A stretch of DNA of 64,000 nucleotides from CAZPQK01 sp964588695 (GCA_964588695.1 CAZPQK010000001.1:186001-250000); one strand, 5' to 3'; counted from the first letter of the stretch, positions 24,631 through 32,712 are shown. Numbers and translations are program-made. Notes: generated by a model not told the origin, from the sequence alone.

Positions 24631-25317
24631 ATGATTCGCTTTTGGATTTCCGTTATATCGTTGCTGCTCTCTGCCCCCGCTTCGGCGGTGGACATCGAAC
24701 GCCCGAACCCGGATGTCGCGGTGGGAAACACGCTGCCAGCCATTACCCTAACCGACGACAAGGGCCAGCCCGTCAGCCTGGAGTCGTTGCGCGGGGCGCC
24801 GCTGGTCATCAACCCGGTTTTTACGGGCTGCAAGTATATCTGCCCGATGATTACGACCAATCTGGCTGAGCCATTGCTGGAGCTGGGCAACCCGGGACGG
24901 TTTTATAACGTGCTCACCGTTACCTTCGACGACGAAGACGACGACGAAGATCTGTCCCGGTTTAAGCAAACCAACGAGCTACCGGAGGGCTGGATTGTCG
25001 CCCGCGGTGATACCGCCGACGTAGCCGCGCTATTGCGTGCACTCGATTTTCGGTTTGTGAAGCTTGAGCCCGGCGTGTTTGCCCACCCCAACGCAGTTGC
25101 GTTTGCCAACGGCGACCTGGAAGTTACCGGCTTTGTTAACGGGGTGGTGTTTGAAGACACCGACGTCCGGCGTGCACTCGATAAGGCCGCCGGAAACTTC
25201 CGCCACGTGTCGTCGCGAGACCCACGCTTATTGTTCATCATGTTGGGAAGCGCTGTAGCCCTCGCCGGCTTCCTGCTGGTGTATTCGCGCAAGCGTCCCC
25301 GGCCGAGCGCCGGCTAA
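24631..25317 (+). CDS. SCO1/SenC-family copper chaperone or thiol-redox protein
   Basis: A 228-residue exported protein with a thioredoxin fold. A signal peptide (1-19) is followed by PDVAVGNTLPAITLTDDKGQPV. The metal/redox site C67-KYI-C71-P and the conserved His152 in FAHPN give the full copper-ligand set of SCO proteins. A C-terminal membrane segment covers about 203-220 and ends KRPRPSAG, so the domain is held at the outer face of the membrane. SCO proteins insert copper into cytochrome oxidase; no oxidase genes are in this window. An acidic run (DDEDDDED) near residue 100 is unusual. Confidence 0.88.
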   Translation: MIRFWISVISLLLSAPASAVDIERPNPDVAVGNTLPAITLTDDKGQPVSLESLRGAPLVINPVFTGCKYICPMITTNLAEPLLELGNPGRFYNVLTVTFDDEDDDEDLSRFKQTNELPEGWIVARGDTADVAALLRALDFRFVKLEPGVFAHPNAVAFANGDLEVTGFVNGVVFEDTDVRRALDKAAGNFRHVSSRDPRLLFIMLGSAVALAGFLLVYSRKRPRPSAG

Positions 25318-25326
25318 CCGCGCGGG

Positions 25327-25827
25327 TTATAACGCCGACTCGTCGACCACGTAGTTGGGCGACTCCCATCGCCGACTGTGATCGAAGATCAGAGCCGTCT
25401 CCAGGTGCCTCACGTCGTCGCGGGACGAGAACCCGTCCATGGTGAGTTCTCGCAGGTGGTCGGTGTCGCGAACCACGACATGGATCAAGTAGTCGTTAGC
25501 TCCCGACAGGTAGTACAGACTCACGACTTCGGGCCGCGCCAGCGCGTGTTCGCGGAACGCCTCCATTTTGTCGCGGTGGTGATGGTCCATCCGCACCGAG
25601 ATCATCGCTTCGATCCCAATGCCCAGCGCATCGCCATCAACGTCGGCGTGGAAGCCGCGTAGCACGCGCTCTTCTACCAAACGCCTCACTCGTTCCAGAC
25701 ACGACGACGGGGCCAGACCCACCTGGTCGGCCAGCTCCTTGTTGGAGATCCGTGCATCATTCTGTAAGGCCGCGATAATCTCCGCGTCGATTCGGTCGAG
25801 CTTCACTTTTACCCCCAAAAACCGCAT
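25327..25827 (-). CDS. Lrp/AsnC-family transcription regulator
   Basis: A 166-residue regulator. The N-terminal helix-turn-helix (about 9-55) begins KLDRIDAEIIAALQNDARISNKELADQ (given here as KLDRIDAEIIAAL then NKELADQVGLAPSSCLERV). The C-terminal RAM ligand-binding domain covers about 70-150 and has YYLSGANDYLIHVVV. Lrp proteins sense amino acids and control their metabolism and export. It is divergent from a threonine/serine exporter gene only 48 bases away, so it most likely controls that gene, like other Lrp-exporter pairs. Confidence 0.92.
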   Translation of the reverse strand: MRFLGVKVKLDRIDAEIIAALQNDARISNKELADQVGLAPSSCLERVRRLVEERVLRGFHADVDGDALGIGIEAMISVRMDHHHRDKMEAFREHALARPEVVSLYYLSGANDYLIHVVVRDTDHLRELTMDGFSSRDDVRHLETALIFDHSRRWESPNYVVDESAL

Positions 25828-25835
25828 TCTGTTCG

Positions 25836-25865
25836 TTGGGCACGCTTCTTGCCGTATATTATACT
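25836..25865 (+). promoter_or_regulatory. Candidate promoter in the Lrp/exporter intergenic space
   Basis: TTGGGC at 25836-25841 and TATACT at 25860-25865 are 18 bases apart. Transcription would start about 25872, four bases before the exporter ATG at 25876, again giving an almost leaderless message. Lrp would be expected to bind here. Confidence 0.35.
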
Positions 25866-25875
25866 ATCTACAGCA

Positions 25876-27213
25876 ATGAATACAAACATTCTTCATAAGA
25901 CAACCAAGGCAGCCGCACAACGTTCGGCGGAGGTCGGCCAGGTCAACGACGACTCGCTCGACGTTAAGCCGTTCCGCGGGGAGTCAACCGGCTCTGCGCA
26001 CTCGGACAAACCGTTGGCCAGCTCCGAACTGGTGAACTTTATTACCGAGCTTGGACGGGCGCTGCACCGCTATGGTGTTCCGGCCCACCGGTTGGAAGCA
26101 ACTCTGGAGGGTGTTGCCGCCGCGATGGGTGTCGGGGCCGAGTTTTTTGCGATGCCCACGGCACTGTTCGCGCGTCTCACCGTTGACGGTGAAGAACGCA
26201 CTGTGTTGATCCGACTTAGCGGTGGTCAGTTGGACCTGGATAAGTTGCGTGCGATTGACGAGTTGGTGGCCGAGGCGGCGACCGTTGGTCCGCGCGTCGG
26301 GCTCCAGCGCCTTGCCGAGATTGCGGATTCGCCGGGGCGCTACGCGACCTGGGCGTTGGTCATTGCCTTCGCGTTGGTTTCGATCAGCGCGGCCCGCATG
26401 TTTGGTGGCGGCTGGCGCGAAGCCGTTGCCGCCGCGATTGTCGGATTAGGCAACGGGTTGTTGACGATGCTGGCCGGGCGAATCCGCCAGGTGGCGAGAC
26501 TATTCGACCCGCTGGCCGCCGCCGCAGCCGGCGCCATTGCGGTGACCATCGCGACGCAACTTTCGCCGCTGTCGATACCAACCGTTACGTTGGCGGGGCT
26601 CATCGTGTTGATTCCCGGACTCGCCGTTACCACCGGAGTGAACGAGTTAGCGACGCAACATCTGGCGTCGGGTTCGATGCGGCTGGTGGGCGCGTTGGTG
26701 TCGTTCCTTACCATCGCGGTTGGCGTTGCGGCCGGGGTCGCGGCTGCGCATTGGTGGTGGGGAGCGCCAATTACAGCGGTCGCGCAACCGTTGCCAGAGT
26801 GGACGGTGTGGCCGGCACTGGGCATGGTGTCGTTGGCGTTGGTGGTGTTGTTCAACGCCCGCCCCAGCGATGCGGGCTGGGTGACGTTGGCAAGCGCGCT
26901 CGCGTTTGTGAGTTCGCGTTACGCCGCGCAAGCATTCGAGCCCGTCGTCGGCGCGTTCGTCGGCGCGCTTTGCCTGGGCATGGCCTCTAACACGTTCGCG
27001 CGCGCGCTGCGCCGCCCGGCGTCTATCATGTTGGTTCCTGGGTTACTCCTGCTGGTGCCAGGGAGCTTGGGGTTTCGCAGCGTCGATGCCCTGCTCGCGC
27101 ACGACGTCGTCTCGGGCATTCAGCAAGCTGCACAAATGGGTTTCGTCGCGGTCGCACTGGTCGTCGGCCTGCTGATCGCCAGCGCGTTGGTCTCGCCACG
27201 TCGCGCATTGTAG
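25876..27213 (+). CDS. ThrE-family threonine/serine exporter
   Basis: A 445-residue protein uniting both parts of the ThrE family. The N-terminal domain (about 45-160) has LGRALHRYGVPAHRLEATLE and FFAMPTALFA, followed by five membrane segments. The C-terminal ThrE_2 part has further segments with VPGLLLLVPGSLGFRS. The ATG at 25876 is preferred to a TTG nine codons earlier, which overlaps the likely promoter. The family exports threonine and serine by proton exchange. The divergent Lrp gene fits amino-acid-controlled export. Confidence 0.85.
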   Translation: MNTNILHKTTKAAAQRSAEVGQVNDDSLDVKPFRGESTGSAHSDKPLASSELVNFITELGRALHRYGVPAHRLEATLEGVAAAMGVGAEFFAMPTALFARLTVDGEERTVLIRLSGGQLDLDKLRAIDELVAEAATVGPRVGLQRLAEIADSPGRYATWALVIAFALVSISAARMFGGGWREAVAAAIVGLGNGLLTMLAGRIRQVARLFDPLAAAAAGAIAVTIATQLSPLSIPTVTLAGLIVLIPGLAVTTGVNELATQHLASGSMRLVGALVSFLTIAVGVAAGVAAAHWWWGAPITAVAQPLPEWTVWPALGMVSLALVVLFNARPSDAGWVTLASALAFVSSRYAAQAFEPVVGAFVGALCLGMASNTFARALRRPASIMLVPGLLLLVPGSLGFRSVDALLAHDVVSGIQQAAQMGFVAVALVVGLLIASALVSPRRAL

Positions 27214-27322
27214 CCGCTTTTCCCAACTGCTCATTCCTTTTGCTCATCCGACTGGCTCATCGAGGTTGGCTCACGAAGTTCCTCAAGTTGTTCTCGTGAA
27301 CCACGAAGGTCTTACGTGTGAT

Positions 27323-27380
27323 CACTTTCATTGTGAAGGTGATCGGGTGCGTTGACCCAATCACTTTCACGGTGAAAGTG
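27323..27380 (+). repeat. 58-bp dispersed repeat, copy B
   Basis: The left hairpin is CACTTTCA-TTG-TGAAGGTG, the centre CGGGT-GCGTTG-ACCC, and the right hairpin CACTTTCA-CGG-TGAAAGTG. It differs from copy C at only two positions. It lies 110 bases after the exporter stop and 24 bases before an orphan sorting-domain fragment. The rest of 27214-27588 has no gene beyond that fragment. Confidence 0.9.
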
Positions 27381-27404
27381 GGGGCGCGATTGTTCGTTCA
27401 TCGC

Positions 27405-27518
27405 GTAACGTGGCATGGTACCAATACTCGTGGAAACGTGGTGGCAAGTGGCGTGTACTTCTACGCACTCGAAGCTGGCACGTTTGCGGCGACGAAGAAG
27501 ATGGTTTTGCTGCGGTAG
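27405..27518 (+). pseudogene. Orphan C-terminal sorting-domain remnant
   Basis: The frame ending in TAG at 27516-27518 encodes VTWHGTNTRGNVVASGVYFY followed by a segment ending ATKKMVLLR. This is the last third of the FlgD Ig-like C-terminal domain that ends the beta-helix protein at 56839-60384 (DRSGNDAASGVYLVRV...LRKVVLLK). Nothing before it encodes a passenger protein; the upstream reading frame runs into the 58-bp repeat. It is probably what remains of a deleted secreted-protein gene. Confidence 0.7.
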
Positions 27519-27588
27519 CGCGCAAGGCGGTCCCGTGTGAATTATCGTATGGCACGCTGCGCAATAGGGTCAACTGAGGTGGAATACA

Positions 27589-28515
27589 ATGGGTCACGAA
27601 CAACGTTGTCGAACGAAGCTTGCTGAGCTCGTACCCTTGTTGAGCTATCGGAAATGGCTGATAGCATCGTTGGTAGCTGTCGCCGTAGGCGTCGGATGCA
27701 AACCTGTCACGCAGTTGCCCAAAAGCCCCATTAGCGCGACAAGTGATGTTGCGGTCGGTGGCGAGGCAACCTTGCTACCTAGCCTCGACGGGGGATATTT
27801 GCTTTACCTTCGCAGGGTCAATCCATCGGATGTTACAAGCCCTTTTGGGATCGTCGACACCAGGACGCGGCGCGTTTTTGTTCCGGTTGTTCCACAGGCG
27901 ATTCACGCAGATCTCATACAGTTCTCAAAAGTTTCCTTTCAGTATTTCAGATGGAACGAAGAGGGGTATGCAACTTACGAGAAAACAGGTGGTGGTGTAC
28001 TAGTCGTCAACGCGTTGGCTAAGACTGTGCGCGAGGGCAACCGCAATGACGTATCTCCGAGCGCCGCCTACATTAAGGATTACGCTCGGATTCAGAAGAT
28101 AGCTAAGGCACTTCCCGTTAGGTCGACCGACTGGGTCAACCGAATCGACGTAACCGGATCGATCGTTGCGTACCACGATATCGATCGGCAACGCCTCATG
28201 ATTGCGAGCTTAACCGACACGTTGCAAGTCTATCGGTGTAGTTCGAACGAAAGTGTTAGTTGGGTCGACTTGTCGCCCGACGGCAAGTGGCTCGCCTGGA
28301 CATCGTATGTCGACCCTCAGCGACTAGGCGCAACTCGGGACATGCTGAATATCACGAACTTGAGTACCATGCAAACGTACTCAGACGATCCGACCGTTGG
28401 AGTTAGCAACACTGCTTGGAGCCCCGATAGTAAAAAGGTGTACTACGCGCGCCGCGACTCGTTTAGCGGACCCGGCAGCATCTTTGTCGTCGACATCGCT
28501 GACCTTGACCAATGA
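27589..28515 (+). CDS. Beta-propeller (TolB/PD40-like) lipoprotein
   Basis: A 308-residue protein with a basic start, a hydrophobic segment (about 25-36) and VGVGC, a possible lipoprotein cleavage site. The rest has TolB/WD40-like blades, best seen in SWVDLSPDGKWLAWTSYV and NTAWSPDSKKVYYARRDS, the SPDGK-type repeats of PD40 propellers. Such domains bind partners or sense envelope conditions; no catalytic site is visible. The gene is bracketed by direct copies B and C of the 58-bp repeat and is AT-richer than the housekeeping genes, which hints at a cassette-like unit. Confidence 0.72.
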   Translation: MGHEQRCRTKLAELVPLLSYRKWLIASLVAVAVGVGCKPVTQLPKSPISATSDVAVGGEATLLPSLDGGYLLYLRRVNPSDVTSPFGIVDTRTRRVFVPVVPQAIHADLIQFSKVSFQYFRWNEEGYATYEKTGGGVLVVNALAKTVREGNRNDVSPSAAYIKDYARIQKIAKALPVRSTDWVNRIDVTGSIVAYHDIDRQRLMIASLTDTLQVYRCSSNESVSWVDLSPDGKWLAWTSYVDPQRLGATRDMLNITNLSTMQTYSDDPTVGVSNTAWSPDSKKVYYARRDSFSGPGSIFVVDIADLDQ

Positions 28516-28564
28516 CACACAGCCGTTCTCACCCCCCCAACGCTCAGCCCTCACGCCTGTTATC

Positions 28565-28622
28565 CACCTTCATTGTGAAGGTGATCGGGTGCGTTGACCC
28601 AATCACTTTCACAGTGAAAGTG
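28565..28622 (+). repeat. 58-bp dispersed repeat, copy C
   Basis: The left hairpin CACCTTCA-TTG-TGAAGGTG and the right hairpin CACTTTCA-CAG-TGAAAGTG are both perfect. The centre is CGGGT-GCGTTG-ACCC. It begins 49 bases after the stop of the propeller lipoprotein, much as copy A follows the gene ending at 6026. Confidence 0.92.
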
Positions 28623-28686
28623 AAGCGGTGAAACTCTCAGCAAGCCGCGAAACTTTCGGCGCTAAACTCTCCGCTCGACGACTTGC

Positions 28687-29556
28687 CTACTTTTCGTAGG
28701 TAAACGCAAGCGCGTCCGTCGCAACGTCGTTGTAGCTTTTCCCGAACGCTTCTTGAAACGCGGCGTCGCGGCTCTTTCCATCACTCATAAGCGCGATCGT
28801 CCTGGCGAGTTTGTCGGGACCATTGGCCAGATTGATACGATCCACCATGCGGATCGCGTTGTAGTTGGCAATGCGGTAGCTTTCTTTGTTGCCGCGTTGC
28901 TTAAGCGCGGCTTCGATGTCTTTAAGCGACATCTTCACCGGGTGATCCGGAAACTCCTGCAAGTGGGTCGTCGCGACCGCTACTTCTCCCGCGGTTATCC
29001 CAGCAATTCCGGAGATAACCCACTGCGGAGCTTTGGCATCGGTCAAGTGATCGAACGCCCATTCGTAGTAAATCTTTGGCAGTGCGATGGTGACCAGTCC
29101 GCGGTTGTTCAGAATTCCCACAGGCTGCACAACGATCTCGTTGTCGTCAATGTCAGCGTACAGCCACCAGTTGCGTTTGGTTTTTTCTTCGTAGTCGGGC
29201 ATTGTGCTCGACACGACGACTTTTACTTTTTCGTCCGGTGCAGAACCGCAATACTTAGTGAGCTTCGCCCGTGCCTTCATGAACTCGTCGATCACAATCA
29301 TACCTTCGGCGACGCGATGCGTTCCGGCGGGATACCACGCCTCCACGTACGAGTTGGCTACGACTCCGCCCCGGTTGTCCCAGTACTCGTCGCGATCGAC
29401 GTTATACTTAACTTTCCACGCCGACATCGTGTCGATTTGCGCGGGCGGAATCTTTAAGTTTACGACTCGTTTGGGTTCGGAGTCTGGCTCTTCGCTGGCA
29501 CATCCCCAAGCGGTCGCCAGCGCCAGGGCAACCGCAGCTGCGATTAATCGTTTCAT
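28687..29556 (-). CDS. Lipoprotein resembling an inactive MA-type peptidase
   Basis: A 289-residue exported protein. The signal peptide ends LATAWGC, a slightly atypical lipobox, followed by an acidic stretch. In the middle, LPKIYYEWAFDHL and then APQWVISGIAGITAGEVA match the spacing of the gluzincin pattern L-x-HExxH...P-x-W-x-x-EG-x-A. The zinc-binding His and catalytic Glu are absent, so it is probably a non-catalytic member of the peptidase MA-like group. Four bases overlap the ilvC stop (ATGA), so it is translated from the ilvC message, although a functional link to branched-chain amino acids is not obvious. Confidence 0.6.
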   Translation of the reverse strand: MKRLIAAAVALALATAWGCASEEPDSEPKRVVNLKIPPAQIDTMSAWKVKYNVDRDEYWDNRGGVVANSYVEAWYPAGTHRVAEGMIVIDEFMKARAKLTKYCGSAPDEKVKVVVSSTMPDYEEKTKRNWWLYADIDDNEIVVQPVGILNNRGLVTIALPKIYYEWAFDHLTDAKAPQWVISGIAGITAGEVAVATTHLQEFPDHPVKMSLKDIEAALKQRGNKESYRIANYNAIRMVDRINLANGPDKLARTIALMSDGKSRDAAFQEAFGKSYNDVATDALAFTYEK

Positions 29557-30563
29557 TGGTCGTCTGATTCCTCGTTTAAGAACGGCATCAGTCGGCGGAC
29601 TTTGCGTCCCGCCGACTCACTGCCGTGGGTCGACTCTTCGCGCATCAGGGTACGCAGCTCACGTTGGCCCGACTCTGCCTGCTCCAGCCACCCCTCGGCA
29701 AACCGCCCCGACTCGATGTCGTCCAACACTTCTTTCATGGTTTCGTACACCCGGTCGTCGATAACTCGCCCACCGGTTTTGAAGCTTCCCCATGCGGCCG
29801 TTCCGCTGATCCGGTCGCGCATGTACTTGATGCCGCCCTGGTACATCAGGTCGGTAATAATCTTCAGCTCGTGAAGACACTCGATGTAGGCGACCTCGGG
29901 CGAATACCCGCGCTCTACCAAGCAGTCGAACGCGCGCTTGACCAACTCGGGAACGCCACCGCACAACACCACCTGTTCGCCGAACAAATCGGTAATCGCT
30001 TCTTCCCGAAACGACGTTCGAATGGCACCCGCCGACAAGCACCCGATGAGGTCGGCATACGACAACGCTCGCGCAAACGCCTCACCGCTGGCGTCGGTCT
30101 CTATGCCGATCAGGCACGGTAGTCCGTTGCCCTCCTGATACATCTTGCGCAAAAAGTGCCCCTGGCCTTTAGGCGCGACCAGCACAACGTCGTGACCTTC
30201 GGGAATCTCCATCGCCTCGAAAGCGACGGTAAAACCATGGGGGAAAATGATCGTGGTACCAGGCCGCAGGCTGGGCCCAATTTCGTCGCGGAAGACTTGC
30301 GGCTGAACTTCGTCGGGCAAAAGCATCACCACCACGTCCGAACGCGACGTCGCCTCGCCAATCCCCACCGATTCGAACCCCGCTCGCACCGCGCGCTCCC
30401 ACCCGGTTCCGCCACGCCTGGTACCCACCACCGGCACCACGCCGCTGTCGCGCAGATTCATAGCCTGCGCGTGGCCCTGGTTACCAAAACCAAGGATGCC
30501 TATTTGAGCATCCTTCAGGACGTTGCGGTGGAGGTCGTCGCGAGTGTAAATCTTCATGGACAT
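29553..30563 (-). CDS. ilvC: Ketol-acid reductoisomerase
   Basis: A 336-residue NADPH enzyme of valine, leucine and isoleucine synthesis. The Rossmann site GFGNQGHAQAMNLRDSG is near the N-terminus, followed by VVMLLPDEVQ and VLVAPKGQGHFLR. The metal-binding acidic residues lie in AITDLFGEQVVLCGG, and the C-terminal knotted domain contains YIECLHELKIITDLMYQGGI. The length fits the short class I enzymes. The start could be 30563 or the ATG two codons later (30557); a longer upstream frame lacks homology. No other ilv genes are in the window. It is coupled to a lipoprotein gene. Confidence 0.95.
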   Translation of the reverse strand: MSMKIYTRDDLHRNVLKDAQIGILGFGNQGHAQAMNLRDSGVVPVVGTRRGGTGWERAVRAGFESVGIGEATSRSDVVVMLLPDEVQPQVFRDEIGPSLRPGTTIIFPHGFTVAFEAMEIPEGHDVVLVAPKGQGHFLRKMYQEGNGLPCLIGIETDASGEAFARALSYADLIGCLSAGAIRTSFREEAITDLFGEQVVLCGGVPELVKRAFDCLVERGYSPEVAYIECLHELKIITDLMYQGGIKYMRDRISGTAAWGSFKTGGRVIDDRVYETMKEVLDDIESGRFAEGWLEQAESGQRELRTLMREESTHGSESAGRKVRRLMPFLNEESDDQ

Positions 30564-30685
30564 GATCGTTAGCCGAGCATTGTACACCATTTGCAAGGCC
30601 CCCCGACGCCCAATTTCCCCGCCGCTGGCATTGACACGCACCACCGCTTTGGGTATCGTATGCGTTCGCTCGCCGAAGCTTTTAA

Positions 30686-30762
30686 GGCGGTGTAGCTCAG
30701 TTGGTTAGAGCAGCGGAATCATAATCCGCGTGTCCGGGGTTCGAGTCCCTGCACCGCCACCA
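30686..30762 (+). tRNA. tRNA-Met (anticodon CAT); tRNA-Ile2 not excluded
   Basis: A complete cloverleaf: acceptor GGCGGTG/CACCGCC, discriminator A and encoded CCA; D arm TAGCTCAGTTGGTTAGAGC; anticodon stem GCGGA/TCCGC with loop ATCATAA; T arm CGGGG-TTCGAGT-CCCTG. CAT is shared by elongator Met, initiator and the Ile2 tRNA whose C34 becomes lysidine. The acceptor start GGCGGTGTAGCTCAG resembles elongator Met. The next gene encodes TilS, the enzyme that acts on the Ile2 form, so the identity deserves testing. Confidence 0.92.
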
Positions 30763-30768
30763 TTTCCC

Positions 30769-30793
30769 CCCCCAACGCGCGCTGGGGGTTTTT
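30769..30793 (+). terminator. Terminator between tRNA(CAT) and tilS
   Basis: The stem CCCCCA/TGGGGG with an 8-base loop is followed by TTTTT. It ends one base before the tilS ATG at 30795, so the hairpin covers the region where the tilS ribosome site would be; the GGGGG arm is the only purine-rich stretch there. It may both end the tRNA transcript and limit tilS expression. Confidence 0.65.
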
Positions 30794-30794
30794 C

Positions 30795-32144
30795 ATGTCA
30801 CAGCCGCAACGCGACCGAATCGACGCCATCGCCCGCCACCTAAACGGTGCGCGGTCGCTGGTGCTGGCAGTTTCCGGCGGCGCCGACTCCACCGCGATGA
30901 CGCTTGCGCTTGACCGGGTGGGCCGCTGGTCGCTGACCATCGCGCACATTCATCACAACCTGCACCAGTACGCCGACTCACACGCCAACCACGTCGCCAA
31001 TCTGGGCGCGCGCTTGGGGTTGCCGGTGGTGATCCGTCACGTCGACGTTCCCGCGCAATTGCCGCCGGGCGCTAACGTAGAGGCGTTTGCGCGCGACCTT
31101 CGGTACCGTGCGCTCGAAAGTGTGCGTCAGGAACTGGGCGCCGACTTGATTTGCACCGCGCACACCGCCAATGATCAAGCCGAAACCATTTTGATGCGCG
31201 CCGAACGCGGCGTCGGCCTGCGCGGACTCGTCGGCATTCCACCGCGCCGCGAACACATTGTGCGACCTTTGCTCACGTGGACTCGCGACGATACGGAATC
31301 GTACTGTCGAGCGCGTGGCGTTGACGTGGTAGAGGACCCAACCAATACCGATCTCAGTCGCACGCGCAATCGGGTTCGGCACACTCTGCTGCCCCAACTC
31401 GAGCGGTTGGTGCCGGGCATGCGCGACCGGCTGGCGCACCTGGCGACGACCGCTGGCACCGCGCGGCGCATTGCCGATGCCGTGATCGCCGACGACCTGT
31501 CGCGGCTTCGCGAGGAACGCCCCGGCACCTGGGTGCTGCCCATTCCCCAAGCCGACGACGACTCGCTTAGCGATTGCCTGGCCGCTGCCGTCAGACGCAT
31601 CGCCCCAGGCGCCGACTGGCGACGCCGCCACTACGAGGCTGCCATCGCGATCGCGCGACGGAGGGACGGCTCGGGTAAGTCGCTCGACCTGCCCGCATTA
31701 ACGCTGCGCCGGGAGTACGACTCGTGGGTGTTCATCACCGGCCACGAACCCACCCCGCAGCTGGATGAACTTAAATTGGCACCCGGTATCCTGGACCTGG
31801 GCGGCTGGACGTTCGATATTCAAAGGGGCTCGATCGGAAAGGTTGACCGGTGGAGGGCGCCCATTTCGGCGCGGGGACCAGTTGTTCTGCGGCGGGCCCG
31901 GCCCGGCGACCGAGTTCGGCGGAACGGCCGGGCCAGCAAGCGCCTAAGCGATGTATTTGCAGACGCTAACCTGCCCCGGCGGCATCGTCCGTGGGCGTGG
32001 GTCGTGGCCGACGACTCATCGGTGCTTTGGGTTCCGGGACTTACGCGCCCCGAACCGCCTGACGGCAGCGAACAGCTAACGGTAACTGCCAACGTTGATA
32101 AGCATTTACCTGAATCCGAATTCTTTCTGACGGCGGATGTATAA
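30795..32144 (+). CDS. tilS: tRNA(Ile)-lysidine synthetase
   Basis: A 449-residue enzyme that attaches lysine to C34 of tRNA-Ile(CAU), changing its codon from AUG to AUA. The PP-loop ATPase motif SGGADS is at 27-32, and HIHHNLH and ICTAHTANDQAETILM follow in the N-terminal domain. The substrate-binding and TilS C-terminal domains occupy the rest, ending with a segment containing RRARPGDRV. hpt begins on the very next base, and ftsH follows, an order found in many bacteria. Its start directly abuts a terminator after tRNA(CAT). Confidence 0.92.
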   Translation: MSQPQRDRIDAIARHLNGARSLVLAVSGGADSTAMTLALDRVGRWSLTIAHIHHNLHQYADSHANHVANLGARLGLPVVIRHVDVPAQLPPGANVEAFARDLRYRALESVRQELGADLICTAHTANDQAETILMRAERGVGLRGLVGIPPRREHIVRPLLTWTRDDTESYCRARGVDVVEDPTNTDLSRTRNRVRHTLLPQLERLVPGMRDRLAHLATTAGTARRIADAVIADDLSRLREERPGTWVLPIPQADDDSLSDCLAAAVRRIAPGADWRRRHYEAAIAIARRRDGSGKSLDLPALTLRREYDSWVFITGHEPTPQLDELKLAPGILDLGGWTFDIQRGSIGKVDRWRAPISARGPVVLRRARPGDRVRRNGRASKRLSDVFADANLPRRHRPWAWVVADDSSVLWVPGLTRPEPPDGSEQLTVTANVDKHLPESEFFLTADV

Positions 32145-32681
32145 ATGACAGAGCACGGAGGCATGAGCGTTCTGGTGAGCGACGACGAAATCCGCGCTAT
32201 GGTGGCCGATCTCGGCCGCAGGATCACCAAGGACTATGCCGACAAGAACCCTATCCTGGTGAGCCTGCTCAAGGGCGGTGTGGTATTTCTCGCGGATTTG
32301 ATGCGTCAGATTGACGTGCCGCTGCAGATTGACTTTCTTACGGTGTCCAGCTACCAGGGCGGAACCGAGTCCAGCGGGGTGGTGCGGATAGTGCGGGATT
32401 TGACTATGAACATTGAAGATAGGCACGTTTTGGTGGTGGAGGATGTCATAGACACTGGCACGACTCTGGCTTATATTCTGAATATGCTCCGGCTGCGAAA
32501 CCCGGCGAGTGTGGAACTTTGCACACTTCTTCGGAAGCCCGCGGCGCTGCGTCACCAGGTCCCGATCCGCTACGTCGGACGGGACATTTCCAACGTATTC
32601 GTCGTGGGCTACGGGCTCGATCTCGACGAAAGCTACCGCCACCTGCCCTTCATTGCGCAACTAGAGATCGACGACGGCTAA
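32145..32681 (+). CDS. hpt: Hypoxanthine phosphoribosyltransferase
   Basis: A 178-residue purine-salvage enzyme that makes IMP or GMP from hypoxanthine or guanine and PRPP. LVSLLKGGVVFLADL, the flexible-loop region VSSYQGGTESSG, and the PRPP-binding motif VLVVEDVIDTGTTL (about 96-109) are all present. RYVGRDISNVFVVGYGLD near the C-terminus completes the signature. The start abuts the tilS stop with no spacer; a second Met occurs at residue 7. ftsH begins 31 bases downstream. Confidence 0.94.
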   Translation: MTEHGGMSVLVSDDEIRAMVADLGRRITKDYADKNPILVSLLKGGVVFLADLMRQIDVPLQIDFLTVSSYQGGTESSGVVRIVRDLTMNIEDRHVLVVEDVIDTGTTLAYILNMLRLRNPASVELCTLLRKPAALRHQVPIRYVGRDISNVFVVGYGLDLDESYRHLPFIAQLEIDDG

Positions 32682-32712
32682 CCGGACCACTTTTTCTTTA
32701 TACGGAGACTCA

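Noticed and set aside
27323..28622. 58-bp repeats as integron attC sites
   Set aside because: The length and pairing fit loosely, but the conserved RYYYAAC and GTTRRRY core sites are absent and the hairpins are three separate short stems, not one long imperfect stem. No integrase is in the window.
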